From contig CAYOFG010000030.1 of assembly GCA_964403285.1 (NCBI GenBank), positions 1-16,600 of the forward strand: DNA of 16,600 bases. Reading direction: 5' to 3'. Below the pieces are notes generated by a model, which was not told the DNA's origin, searched no databases, and saw only the letters and a list, made by a program, of their open reading frames with translations. The DNA comes from WVXT01 sp964403285 (GTDB lineage: Bacteria > UBA6262 > WVXT01). The position numbers and the translations under genes were made by a program. Below, piece after piece: positions 7,169 to 14,298 of this stretch (within the stretch, counting starts at the first letter, position 1; the number at the start of each line of letters is the position of its first letter).

Positions 7169-7924
7169 ATGAAAAAGAGAAAAAAGGTCAAAAAATATGG
7201 GAAATTAACACCCTGGCAGAAACTGGTCAGTAAATATGGAGTAATGGGGGCAAAAGAAAGGTATGATAAGATTATCTTTAAAGAAGAAAGTGAGCCAGAA
7301 ACTGCCAAAGCTTCTCTCCAGCCACCTCTACCCGAAAAAGAAGAAAAGGTAAGTATATTCATTGATCGAGGTGCATCCCTTCAGGAACGGTATGGGGAGA
7401 CCAAAATAGCTCTTTTACCCCGCGATCCCAGATGGATTTATGCTTATTGGGAGATTGCTGAAGCAAAAAAAGAAGAAGTCAGGAGGAAACGAGGAGAGGC
7501 GATATTTTCCAAGGGCAGCTTAACCCTGAGATTTTATGATGTGACTGATATCATCTTCAATGGCAGAAATGCTCATAAGCAATTTGACGTGAAAGTATAT
7601 TCAGAAATCGGTAATTGGTATTTTCAGGTGCCAGAAAGTGGCCGTACCTACTTAAGTGACATCGGACTTCTAACTGAAGAGGGTGAGTTCATCACCCTTG
7701 CCCGTTCCAACGCGGTTTCCCTGCCCAAAGGAAAGATATCCGAAATCGGCGATGAGGAATGGATGATTGTAAAAGAAGAGTTTGAGAAACTGGTAAAAAA
7801 GATGCATCTTGATAAGGCTGGCTTAAGCAGTGAGGAAGCAATGAAAATCATTTCCCGGCGTCTGGAAGAAATCTTACCTCTTGGCGCAGGCTCTCCTATC
7901 CCTACCTCCCGTAAGCCTAAATAG
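7169..7924 (+). CDS. DUF4912 domain protein
   Basis: This protein of 251 residues has a very basic N-terminus (MKKRKKVKKYGK), a linker rich in Glu and Pro (38-60), and a DUF4912 core from about 70 to 190. The hallmark is LPRDPRWIYAYWEI at 83-96, preceded by ERYGETKIALL. No signal peptide or membrane segment is seen. From family knowledge, DUF4912 genes recur beside GH57/DUF1957 branching enzymes, as here: the next gene starts 28 bases downstream. A role with glycogen or another alpha-glucan is inferred from that neighbourhood only; no activity is established. The last helical part (190-240) is charged. A promoter at 7131-7159 drives it, apparently without a leader. Confidence 0.88.
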   Translation: MKKRKKVKKYGKLTPWQKLVSKYGVMGAKERYDKIIFKEESEPETAKASLQPPLPEKEEKVSIFIDRGASLQERYGETKIALLPRDPRWIYAYWEIAEAKKEEVRRKRGEAIFSKGSLTLRFYDVTDIIFNGRNAHKQFDVKVYSEIGNWYFQVPESGRTYLSDIGLLTEEGEFITLARSNAVSLPKGKISEIGDEEWMIVKEEFEKLVKKMHLDKAGLSSEEAMKIISRRLEEILPLGAGSPIPTSRKPK

Positions 7925-7952
7925 CATTCACATTATGACCCAGGAAAAAACT

Positions 7953-9536
7953 ATGGAAAAAGGATATTTATGTCTTCTCCTTCACGCCCATCTTCCTTTT
8001 GTTCGCCATCCTGAACACGAGGATTTCCTTGAAGAAGATTGGCTCTACGAAGCTCTAACTGAAACATATATTCCTTTAATTAGGGTTTTCGATGGATTAA
8101 TAAATGACGGAGTAGATTTCAGACTGACCATTTCCATTAGCCCAACCCTGACAGCAATGTTTTCCGACCCTTTACTTCAGAGTCGATATTTGCGTCATTT
8201 GTCTAAGTTGATTGAGCTAACGGAGAAGGAACAAATCCGCGTAAGAAAACAGCCTGAGTTTCAGGAAGCTGCCCAAATGTATGAAGAGAGATTGAAAGAA
8301 GCACGCTTTATTTTCGAAGAGAAGTATAATGGGAATCTCCTAAACGCTTTCCGTAAATTCCAGGACCTGGGAAAGATTGAAGTCATAACCTGTTGCGCCA
8401 CTCATGGATTTCTCCCTCTTATGGTATACCGTCGTGCTGTTCGAGCTCAGGTAAGGATAGCAGTGCGAGACCATCTATTTAAATTCGGTCATCGGTCAAA
8501 GGGAATCTGGCTGTCGGAGTGTGCCTACAATCCAGGAGACGACGAAATTCTAAAGGAAGAGAATTTGCGATTCTTCTTTCTCGACACTCACGGGATTATC
8601 TACGGCACTCCCCGCCCCCGCTATGCTGTCTTTGCTCCGGTCTACTGTCCTTCAGGAGTAGTAGCCTTTGGTCGCGACGTTGAGTCTTCGCTACAGGTGT
8701 GGAGCGCTGAGACAGGTTACCCGGGAGATTTCCGCTATAGGGAATTCTATAGAGACGTTGGTTATGACCTTGATTACAACTACATCCGTCCCTATCTCCA
8801 CTCTGATGGCATAAGGAGAAATGTGGGAATCAAGTATTATAAAATCACAGGGAAAGTGGGCTTGGATAAGAAGGAACCCTACCGTCCCCAAGAAGCTCTG
8901 GAGACTGCAGCTGAGCATGCGGGAAACTTTATGTTCAATAGAGAAAAGCAGGTTGAGTATTTGTACGATTTTATGGGCCGTAAGCCGATTATTGTGGCTC
9001 CCTATGATGCTGAACTCTTTGGCCACTGGTGGTACGAAGGTCCCGATTTCTTCAATTTCCTTTTCCGAAAAATCCACTATGACCAGACTACCCTTAGACC
9101 GATTACTCCTTCAGAGTATCTAAATGAGAATCCAAAAAATCAGGTAATAAGACCCTCTATGTCCAGCTGGGGAGATAAGGGATATAATGAAGTCTGGTTG
9201 AACGGAAACAATGACTGGATTTACCGACACCTGCATAAGGCGACGGAGAGAATGGTAGAAATAGCCGACGAGAACCCACAGGCAAGGGGAGTGAAAAGGC
9301 GAGCGCTAAATCAGGCTGCCCGAGAACTGCTTCTGGCTCAGGCTTCAGATTGGGCATTCATTATGACCACTGGCAGAATGGTCGAATATGCTGAAAAGAG
9401 AACGCGTAACCATATACACCAGTTCAACAGATTGTATGAAGAGATAAAAAATAACAGAATTGACGAAAACTATCTTAGCGACCTTGAATACAGAGATAAC
9501 GTCTTTCCTGAAATGGACTACCGCGCCTATCTGTAA
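7953..9536 (+). CDS. GH57 family 1,4-alpha-glucan branching enzyme (DUF1957 type)
   Basis: This class cuts alpha-1,4-glucan chains and rejoins them by alpha-1,6 bonds, for glycogen-like storage polymer. The protein opens with the GH57 motif LLLHAHLPFVRHPEH, and WLSECAY places the nucleophile at Glu189. APYDAELFGHWWYEG places the acid/base at Asp352, spacing close to that of the characterised Thermus branching enzyme as I remember it. The C-terminal helical DUF1957 segment contains the SSWG and WIYRHLHKA motifs. I choose ATG at 7953 (527 residues) because AGGAAA lies just upstream; ATG at 7935 is the alternative, and a frame from 7881 would overlap the DUF4912 gene. It ends at 9536, converging on yjbQ. 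Confidence 0.92.
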   Translation: MEKGYLCLLLHAHLPFVRHPEHEDFLEEDWLYEALTETYIPLIRVFDGLINDGVDFRLTISISPTLTAMFSDPLLQSRYLRHLSKLIELTEKEQIRVRKQPEFQEAAQMYEERLKEARFIFEEKYNGNLLNAFRKFQDLGKIEVITCCATHGFLPLMVYRRAVRAQVRIAVRDHLFKFGHRSKGIWLSECAYNPGDDEILKEENLRFFFLDTHGIIYGTPRPRYAVFAPVYCPSGVVAFGRDVESSLQVWSAETGYPGDFRYREFYRDVGYDLDYNYIRPYLHSDGIRRNVGIKYYKITGKVGLDKKEPYRPQEALETAAEHAGNFMFNREKQVEYLYDFMGRKPIIVAPYDAELFGHWWYEGPDFFNFLFRKIHYDQTTLRPITPSEYLNENPKNQVIRPSMSSWGDKGYNEVWLNGNNDWIYRHLHKATERMVEIADENPQARGVKRRALNQAARELLLAQASDWAFIMTTGRMVEYAEKRTRNHIHQFNRLYEEIKNNRIDENYLSDLEYRDNVFPEMDYRAYL

Positions 9537-9544
9537 GTCTGGTG

Positions 9545-9600
9545 GTAGGGGTTCGATTCATCGAACCCGCAGAAACGGTCTCAATAAATTGAGCCCCTAC
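9545..9600. repeat. Modular palindromic element (GTAGGGG/CCCCTAC) ending in yjbQ
   Basis: Outer arms GTAGGGG (9545-9551) and CCCCTAC (9594-9600) enclose GGTTCGATTCATCGAACC and GGTCTCAATAAATTGAGCC. The element fills the gap between the converging branching-enzyme and yjbQ genes and provides the yjbQ TAG stop. Both inner modules recur, in the opposite order, at 14591-14646. It may stop transcription from both sides, though no T-run follows. Confidence 0.85.
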
Positions 9601-9998
9601 AGTGTTTTTGTAATCTCTACCCAGACTTCCCTTCGTCTGGGGCCATCAAATTCGGCAAAGAATACTCCCTGCCATGTTCCCAGGACAAGATCTCCCTTCT
9701 CTACAGGAATTGTCTCCGAGGAGCCTACCAAACTCGCCTTAATGTGGGCAGCAGCATTCCCCTCCAGGTGACTATAATCACCCTGCCAGGGAACCAGCTT
9801 ATTCAGCTCCGCCAGAATATCCTGCCTGACACTGGGATCCGCATTCTCATTGATGGTAATCCCAGCAGTGGTGTGGGGAACGAAAACATAACAGACGCCA
9901 TTCTCAATCTTGCTCTTATGCACTACATCTCTTACCAGTGGCGTTATGTCCATTAATTCCGATCGTGAGTGCGTTCTGATGCTCAATCTATTCAACAT
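9597..9998 (-). CDS. yjbQ: YjbQ/UPF0047 family protein
   Basis: The family has been linked to secondary thiamine-phosphate synthase activity in E. coli; its main physiological job is unsettled. The 133-residue length is typical. Signature residues are PHTTAGITINENADP at 41-55, DYSHLEGN at 74-81 and AHIKASL at 84-90, whose histidines line the pocket, followed by GTWQGVFFAEFDGPR at 107-121. ATG at 9998-9996 lies 11 bases inside the end of queD, so translation is probably coupled; the Shine-Dalgarno is weak. It is the last gene of the smpB-led unit. The TAG stop lies in the repeat at 9545-9600. Confidence 0.92.
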   Translation of the reverse strand: MLNRLSIRTHSRSELMDITPLVRDVVHKSKIENGVCYVFVPHTTAGITINENADPSVRQDILAELNKLVPWQGDYSHLEGNAAAHIKASLVGSSETIPVEKGDLVLGTWQGVFFAEFDGPRRREVWVEITKTL

Positions 9999-10374
9999 CT
10001 TTTTTGCCCTGAGAATAGGTTGCAGAAGTCGTGTCGCTCTCCCACACAGTCACCTTGCTCACCCTGTATTGAGAACCTTTCAAGTGGAATTTTAAATCAT
10101 TGTAAATTAATCTGGCTATGTTTTCAGAAGTCGGATTAGTCACTTTAAAATGGGAAATTTCATTTAGATATTTATGGTCCAGTTTTTCTATAATCTTTTC
10201 CAGGCAGTCTTTCACGTCTCTAAAATCTATCAGCATACCGTACTTATCCAGCTTTCCTCCCCGAATTCCCACCCTTACCTTCCAATTGTGACCATGCAAT
10301 TTCTCGCATTTTTCCCTGTAGCCCCGTAAATTATGCGCTGCCGAAAAACTTCCCTCCACCATAACCTCGTACAT
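9988..10374 (-). CDS. queD: 6-pyruvoyl tetrahydropterin synthase / QueD family protein
   Basis: QueD-type enzymes convert 7,8-dihydroneopterin triphosphate to 6-carboxy-5,6,7,8-tetrahydropterin for queuosine and other 7-deazaguanines. The zinc ligands are His14 (FSAAHNL), His27 and His29 (LHGHNW), with catalytic Cys23 in EKCEKLHGH. LIDFRDVK at 48-55, LDHKYLN, PTSENIA and VWES also fit. At 128 residues the length is normal. It starts three bases after murI, with GGAG in the murI tail. No queC, queE or folE is in the window, so a pterin-synthase variant with another product cannot be excluded. It overlaps yjbQ by 11 bases. Confidence 0.92.
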   Translation of the reverse strand: MYEVMVEGSFSAAHNLRGYREKCEKLHGHNWKVRVGIRGGKLDKYGMLIDFRDVKDCLEKIIEKLDHKYLNEISHFKVTNPTSENIARLIYNDLKFHLKGSQYRVSKVTVWESDTTSATYSQGKKDVE

Positions 10375-10377
10375 TTT

Positions 10378-11205
10378 TTACTCCATTGTCTCCAGATTAA
10401 TTCTTTCCGCCTTCTCTATGTTCTTCCCCAGAAACCTCCTCCCCAGCTGCAGAAACTTCTCCGGGTCGTCGCTGACAAAAAACTTGTATACTGATTTACG
10501 GCTTCCCTTTCGCAACAAGTTTTTCTCTCCCAGCCTTCTCTCTACAGCCTTAGCTGTAGCTTCGGCAGTGTCTATAAGAGAAATTTCTTGTCCCATTATT
10601 CTCGATAGCAATTCCTTCAAAAGTGGATAATGGGTGCATCCCAAAATAAGAGTATCTATGCCCTCATTTTTTATAGCAGATAGATACTTTTCGGCAATCT
10701 GCGAAGTCTCGGGTTCATCAAGCCAACCTTCCTCAACAAGGGGAACAAATAGCGGGCAGGCTCGAGAAAATACTTTTACATTTTTATCTATCTTCCTTAG
10801 GGCTTCTTCAAATGCTCTACTTTTTATTGTTCCTTCCGTCCCGATAATCCCTATCTTGAAATTTCTGGTAGCATCTACTGCAGCTTGAGCACCAGGTTCA
10901 ATTACACCAATGACTGGAATCTCTATATTTTCTCTCAACGAAGAAAGGGCAAAAGATGAAGCAGTATTACAGGCGACTACAATAATCTTTACCCTCTGTG
11001 CCTGTAGAAAATTTGCAATATCCAGAGAAAAGCGTATCACTGACTCCTTAGACTTGGAACCGTAAGGGAGGTGTGCTGTATCGCCAAAGTAAATAATATC
11101 TTCTTGAGGAAGGCTCTGAATCAACTGGTTAACAACAGTCAATCCACCAACGCCCGAGTCAAATACACCCACCGGCTTCTCTACCATTTTCACTTCTATG
11201 TTCAC
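10378..11205 (-). CDS. murI: Glutamate racemase
   Basis: MurI interconverts L- and D-glutamate to supply the D-Glu of peptidoglycan, in the cytoplasm, without a cofactor. The two-cysteine acid/base pair is visible: Cys79 in VVACNTASSFAL and Cys190 in LILGCTHYPLL. The substrate-binding segments FDSGVGGLTV (Asp16) and YFGDTAHLPYGSKS are intact. I use GTG at 11205-11203, giving 275 residues. It overlaps the amidase TGA as GTGA and has GGAGAGG just upstream; an upstream ATG at 11220 and an internal ATG are less well placed. Overlap with the amidase puts two peptidoglycan genes in one translation unit. Confidence 0.95.
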   Translation of the reverse strand: MNIEVKMVEKPVGVFDSGVGGLTVVNQLIQSLPQEDIIYFGDTAHLPYGSKSKESVIRFSLDIANFLQAQRVKIIVVACNTASSFALSSLRENIEIPVIGVIEPGAQAAVDATRNFKIGIIGTEGTIKSRAFEEALRKIDKNVKVFSRACPLFVPLVEEGWLDEPETSQIAEKYLSAIKNEGIDTLILGCTHYPLLKELLSRIMGQEISLIDTAEATAKAVERRLGEKNLLRKGSRKSVYKFFVSDDPEKFLQLGRRFLGKNIEKAERINLETME

Positions 11206-12416
11206 CACCTCTCCACCCATTCCTTATATTCTTTTACCCCTGCACAGATGGATTCCACTAAACTATTCTGAAATTTGCCATCTTTTAACCTTTTCTCTCC
11301 CGAGCGATTGGAAATGAATGCTGCTTCCACAAGAATAGCCGGCATCTTAGCTCCCCGCAAAACCGTGAAACCGGCCTGTTTAACCCCTCTGTTCTCCATA
11401 GTTCCCAGGTTTCTATCGACTTCGGAACTGACGAGCGAACAAAGTTCACTCGACTCATTCATAAATTCGTTCATAGCTAATGACCACAGAATTGAAGATA
11501 ACTCATTTCCCTGTTCTTTTTTCTCCTCCAGAGCCATTACTGCGTTCTCCATATTGGCTACTGCTTGTGCCTCTTCATCAGAGACCTCCTCCGATAAAAA
11601 GTAGATTTCAAAACCTTCCGTATGTGACTTCAGGGAAGCATTGCAGTGAATACTGATGAACAGGTCCGCTTTCTGCTGGTTAGCTATAGCGGTTCTCTCG
11701 GCAAGTGGCAAAAAAATGTCGTGGTACCTGGTTAAGATAACTCTTACTTTCAGATTCTTATGTAACTCGTTGGCTAACTTATGGGCTATTTTCAACACCA
11801 CATCCTTCTCTTTGGTACCCCGAGGACCGATTGCCCCCGGGTCTTTGCCCCCATGTCCTGGGTCAATCACGATAGTTCTAACAATCGGCCTCTTCAATTC
11901 TTTTACAGGCGAGACAGGTGCAGTTATTTCGGGTTCTATAGGGGGAACTTCTTCCACTTCTTCTTTTAGAGTAGCTCCAGGCAGCTCCTCTACAGTGGAC
12001 AAAGTTTTGCTCGCATAGTCCCAAGACACTTGTTCACCAAGCACCTCACCAAATGCCTTAGTAATCATAAGTTCCAAAGGAATCCACACTCTTCCCTCAA
12101 TAATTTTGGTTTCCTTTTTCATCTTGCGTTTAATATTGTCGACAATTACTTCATTGCTATCAACAAAAAATTCTACCTTACCCTGACTCAATTCTAAACT
12201 TGCCGTATTCTCAACCGGGTCAAAATCGACTTTTCCATCAAATACCTCGGCTACATCGTTGATTTTCAGATAACCCATCCCCTCAATTAAAATTAAATCT
12301 ATATCGCTATAAGTTTTCTCGGCAGTAACCACATTAATCTTGACCAGCTGACCCTGTGCTGAGGCAAGAGAGAAACAGAAAAACAATATTAGCGTAAATA
12401 GAAATAGTTTTTTCAA
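11202..12416 (-). CDS. N-acetylmuramoyl-L-alanine amidase, secreted (Amidase_3)
   Basis: It cleaves the bond between N-acetylmuramic acid and the stem peptide, probably in cell separation or wall turnover. A signal peptide is evident at 1-20 (KK, hydrophobic core, ASA cleavage site). Residues about 25-140 look like the copper-amine-oxidase N-terminal-like beta domain often found on such proteins; a Pro/Glu linker follows (145-175). The zinc amidase domain has DPGHGGKDPGAIG (His188), Glu203 in KEKDV, His257 in SIHCNA and catalytic Glu364 in LVEAAFISN. The start is TTG at 12416-12414 with AGGGTG upstream, the only sensible start for this signal peptide. It follows the response regulator by 26 bases and overlaps murI by four. 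Confidence 0.93.
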   Translation of the reverse strand: MKKLFLFTLILFFCFSLASAQGQLVKINVVTAEKTYSDIDLILIEGMGYLKINDVAEVFDGKVDFDPVENTASLELSQGKVEFFVDSNEVIVDNIKRKMKKETKIIEGRVWIPLELMITKAFGEVLGEQVSWDYASKTLSTVEELPGATLKEEVEEVPPIEPEITAPVSPVKELKRPIVRTIVIDPGHGGKDPGAIGPRGTKEKDVVLKIAHKLANELHKNLKVRVILTRYHDIFLPLAERTAIANQQKADLFISIHCNASLKSHTEGFEIYFLSEEVSDEEAQAVANMENAVMALEEKKEQGNELSSILWSLAMNEFMNESSELCSLVSSEVDRNLGTMENRGVKQAGFTVLRGAKMPAILVEAAFISNRSGEKRLKDGKFQNSLVESICAGVKEYKEWVERW

Positions 12417-12442
12417 TTACACCCTAATAGCTAATTGATTTA

Positions 12443-12814
12443 TCATGGAATCAATTTTTTAATTCTTAGGAAAAATTTATCCCAATCGATTGGCTTAATC
12501 ATAAAGTCACTAGCCCCAGCGGCAAAGCCTTTTTCCAAATCGCCAACCATTCCTGTACCTGTGAGAAGAATTACAGGAATATTTTTGATTTCTTTATTTT
12601 CTTTAATCATCTTGCAGGTAGCAAATCCATCAACTTCAGGCATCAATACGTCCATAATAATAAGGTCGGGCTTCTCCTTGCCTGCCTTACTAATCCCTTC
12701 CAACCCAGAAAGGGCCGTCAATACCCGGTAATCGCGAGTTTCCAGTACTGCTGTCATTGTCTCCAGAACATCAGGGTCATCGTCAATTATGAGTATTTTC
12801 GATTTACTGCTCAT
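12443..12814 (-). CDS. Single-domain response regulator (CheY-like receiver)
   Basis: The 123-residue protein is a receiver domain alone. The acidic pocket is DDD at 11-13, the phosphoacceptor Asp55 in IIMDVLMP, with Thr85 (LLTG) and Lys107 (IKPID) completing the switch. There is no DNA-binding or enzymatic output domain, so it presumably acts by protein contact. No histidine kinase is near. I start at ATG 12814-12812, where the receiver fold begins; the frame extends to 12859, but that would run through the tmRNA 3' end. The start codon lies 16 bases after the tmRNA CCA with only a weak purine stretch (GGTAGAG) as ribosome site. Expression probably depends on processing of a tmRNA-containing precursor. 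Confidence 0.93.
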   Translation of the reverse strand: MSSKSKILIIDDDPDVLETMTAVLETRDYRVLTALSGLEGISKAGKEKPDLIIMDVLMPEVDGFATCKMIKENKEIKNIPVILLTGTGMVGDLEKGFAAGASDFMIKPIDWDKFFLRIKKLIP

Positions 12815-12915
12815 ATCTCTACCTATGGTTTGGTGGAGGCGGCGGGACATATACTCCACTTATTTCTAAGTGGTATGGACTATCTCTTCATCCCCAACAG
12901 GGAGCCTGACGTGTT

Positions 12916-13354
12916 ATAGGAGGCATAGATTTATCGTTGGTTCAATTTTCTTATTTGAGCAACAAGTTCCAATTTTCTTCTTAGCATCTCAGGAGTATAC
13001 TTTCCATTTCTCGGAGTATACATCTTATATTTCCTTGTGATTAACCAAGATTGTTGCTTCTTGACAATAAGGTAATCTTTAATTTCATTGAGAAAGCAAA
13101 TTGCTTTATTATCCCTAATCGACCACGTATAAGACTGAGCATGATGGGCTTTATTCTTACTTTTCGTGGTAATCTTGCCTGCACCAACAACGTTTTTGAC
13201 CCAATCTAAAAGCTGTAAATTATTGTTGGCAATGGATACCTCTGGGGATGGAGTTCCATTCCTATGTTTCCGACTAAGAGTTACGCTCCCCTCCCCATCA
13301 ACCAGCCCGGCTATGTATGCTTTCTCAATTTCGACCAACGATATCACCTCCTAT
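12916..13354 (-). promoter_or_regulatory. Long-range helix (probable P8) hiding the endonuclease ribosome binding site
   Basis: ATAGGAGG (minus strand, 13354-13347) is fully complementary to CCTCCTAT (12923-12916). Next to it TATCGTTGG (13343-13335) is fully complementary to CCAACGATA (12940-12932). The first arm holds the Shine-Dalgarno and the second the TTG start; their partners lie at and just after the stop codon. In folded intron RNA the endonuclease start would be sequestered. Confidence 0.7.
12931..13338 (-). CDS. Intron-encoded LAGLIDADG homing endonuclease
   Basis: A 135-residue protein with one LAGLIDADG motif, YIAGLVDGEGS at 8-18, carrying the metal-binding acidic residue Asp14; single-motif enzymes act as homodimers. 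The rest (PEVSIANNNLQLLDWVKN, GKITTKS, YTWSI) fits the beta-sheet DNA-binding saddle of the family. It would cut the uninterrupted tmRNA T-loop to spread the intron; some relatives also help splicing as maturases. I choose TTG at 13338-13336 since AGGAGG lies eight bases upstream; the GTG at 13347 overlaps that Shine-Dalgarno. The open frame is intact, so it may be active. Start and stop regions pair in a long helix. Confidence 0.9.
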   Translation of the reverse strand: MVEIEKAYIAGLVDGEGSVTLSRKHRNGTPSPEVSIANNNLQLLDWVKNVVGAGKITTKSKNKAHHAQSYTWSIRDNKAICFLNEIKDYLIVKKQQSWLITRKYKMYTPRNGKYTPEMLRRKLELVAQIRKLNQR

Positions 13355-13808
13355 CATTGCAGTCTCTGCAGGGCTTTCGCCCCTCAGGATTACCCTTTCC
13401 TATATTATCAGGATTAGGGTTTCCCTGATGTAAGCCAGGTTTTGCATCCCGAATTACTTCGGGAGTCGACCCTTTGATCGAACCCGCGTCCAGGAATATT
13501 TCAGCAGGACATCTACAGGTTTAGTCTTTGTTTAAATCTCCCCCGCCTTATTACCCAAAGACAGGATTCGAGACGGAGCAGCCTTTAAATCTCATCCCGG
13601 CTTCCAAGGCAAAAACCGGAACTATCCCATCTCTTTGACACTCATCCCCATCCAATGGGCAAAACGGAGTGAGCGTGTCCGCTTACGCGGCTAATGCTAA
13701 CTTAGTGTCAGCACTTAGTTTTTGTTGTCGATTGATTAACGAGCCTTCGACAAACCTCGACCTGCAGCCTCTGCCTCCTCTATCCCTGTCGAAACCTGAT
13801 CGCCCCCT

Positions 13809-14261
13809 TTACTTATATCTATCTTTCATTGACCTTCTTACTTCTCTCTCGGCTTCACGCCTCTTTAATGTTTCTCTTTTATCATATGTCTTCTTTCCCC
13901 TGGCAAGGGCAAGAGAAACCTTCGCATTTCCTCTTTTAAAATACATCTCTAAAGGAACCAAAGTTAAGCCTCTCTGTTGAACTCTGCCCATCAATCTTTT
14001 TATCTCCTGTTTATGCAAAAGTAGCTTCCTCTTTCGTTTTGGGTCGTAATCCTTTGTCGATGATTTTTCATATGGGCTTATATGTACATTATAGAGAAAT
14101 GCCTCTTCTCCTTCTATGAGACCAAACCCATCCTTTAAAGCCGCTCTTCCTTCCCGCAAAGACTTCACTTCCGAACCAACCAAAACAATCCCTGATTCAT
14201 AGGTCTCTAAAATTTCGTATTCGTGAAAAGCCCTTCTGTTGGTACTTATGATTTTTTTCAT
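13809..14261 (-). CDS. smpB: SsrA-binding protein SmpB
   Basis: SmpB binds the tRNA-like domain of tmRNA and mimics the missing anticodon stem in the ribosome during trans-translation. The 150 residues begin with TNRRAFHEYEILETYESGIVLVGSEVKSLREG, the OB-fold region that contacts tmRNA. GDFG-like DGFGLI, LYNVHISPYE and RKRKLLLHKQEI follow, and the basic C-terminal tail (KKTYDKRETLKRREAERE) enters the mRNA channel. I start at ATG 14261-14259; the frame runs on to 14315 but that part crosses a promoter and a terminator-like hairpin. There is no Shine-Dalgarno. The TAA stop ends one base before the tmRNA 5' end. It is the first gene of the unit extending to yjbQ. Confidence 0.96.
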   Translation of the reverse strand: MKKIISTNRRAFHEYEILETYESGIVLVGSEVKSLREGRAALKDGFGLIEGEEAFLYNVHISPYEKSSTKDYDPKRKRKLLLHKQEIKRLMGRVQQRGLTLVPLEMYFKRGNAKVSLALARGKKTYDKRETLKRREAEREVRRSMKDRYK

Positions 14262-14268
14262 TGTATAA

Positions 14269-14297
14269 ATTATACCAAAATAGATTTCTTTTTGCAA
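14269..14297 (-). promoter_or_regulatory. smpB-ssrA promoter
   Basis: TTGCAA (14297-14292), 17 bases, then a consensus TATAAT (14274-14269). Only seven bases separate the -10 box from the smpB ATG, so the start of transcription should coincide with the start codon: a leaderless mRNA. Confidence 0.78.
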
Positions 14298-14298
14298 A

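Larger units (their letters stand above)
12848..13476 (-). mobile_element. Group I intron in the tmRNA T-loop
   Basis: The intron is 629 nt. P1 forms between exon TCGAT (13481-13477) and the guide GTCGA (13470-13466), with the required U.G wobble at the splice site. P2 is the hairpin CCCGAA/TTCGGG (13463-13448). The P7 strands are GAGACT (13366-13361) and AGATAGTCC (12885-12877), resembling the R and S core elements. P9 is a 7-bp hairpin with a GAAA tetraloop (12873-12856). The last intron base is G (12848). The tRNA-like domain cannot form without splicing. An endonuclease gene is inserted between the P7 strands, probably in P8. The P4-P6 layout was not resolved by eye. Confidence 0.92.
12831..13807 (-). 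ncRNA. ssrA: tmRNA gene, split by a group I intron
   Basis: Exon 1 is 13807-13477 (331 nt) and exon 2 is 12847-12831 (17 nt); joined they give 348 nt, a normal size. The 5' end GGGGGCGATCAGGTTTCGAC is classic. It pairs over 7 bp with CGCCTCC of exon 2, followed by A and an encoded CCA. Exon junction restores a T-stem GCGGG/CCCGC and T-loop TTCGATT. The tag reading frame (13712-13683) encodes ADTKLALAA and a TAA stop, matching the ALAA-type degradation signal. The conserved GACTAAACCTGTAG segment precedes the T-arm. The gene starts one base after the smpB stop, so it is co-transcribed with its protein partner. Confidence 0.95.

Noticed and set aside
8691..9077. Minus-strand open frame inside the branching-enzyme gene
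   Set aside because: Antisense shadow of a well-supported GH57 gene, with no start signal.
9550..9569. Possible tRNA T-arm (GGTTCGATTCATCGAACC)
   Set aside because: It resembles a T-loop but has no acceptor, D or anticodon arms; it is an inner hairpin of the repeat family.
12815..12859. Upstream extension of the response regulator
   Set aside because: It would encode the tmRNA 3' end; the receiver fold begins at the ATG at 12814.
13339..13347. GTG start for the homing endonuclease
   Set aside because: The GTG overlaps the AGGAGG ribosome site; TTG at 13338 is at the correct spacing.
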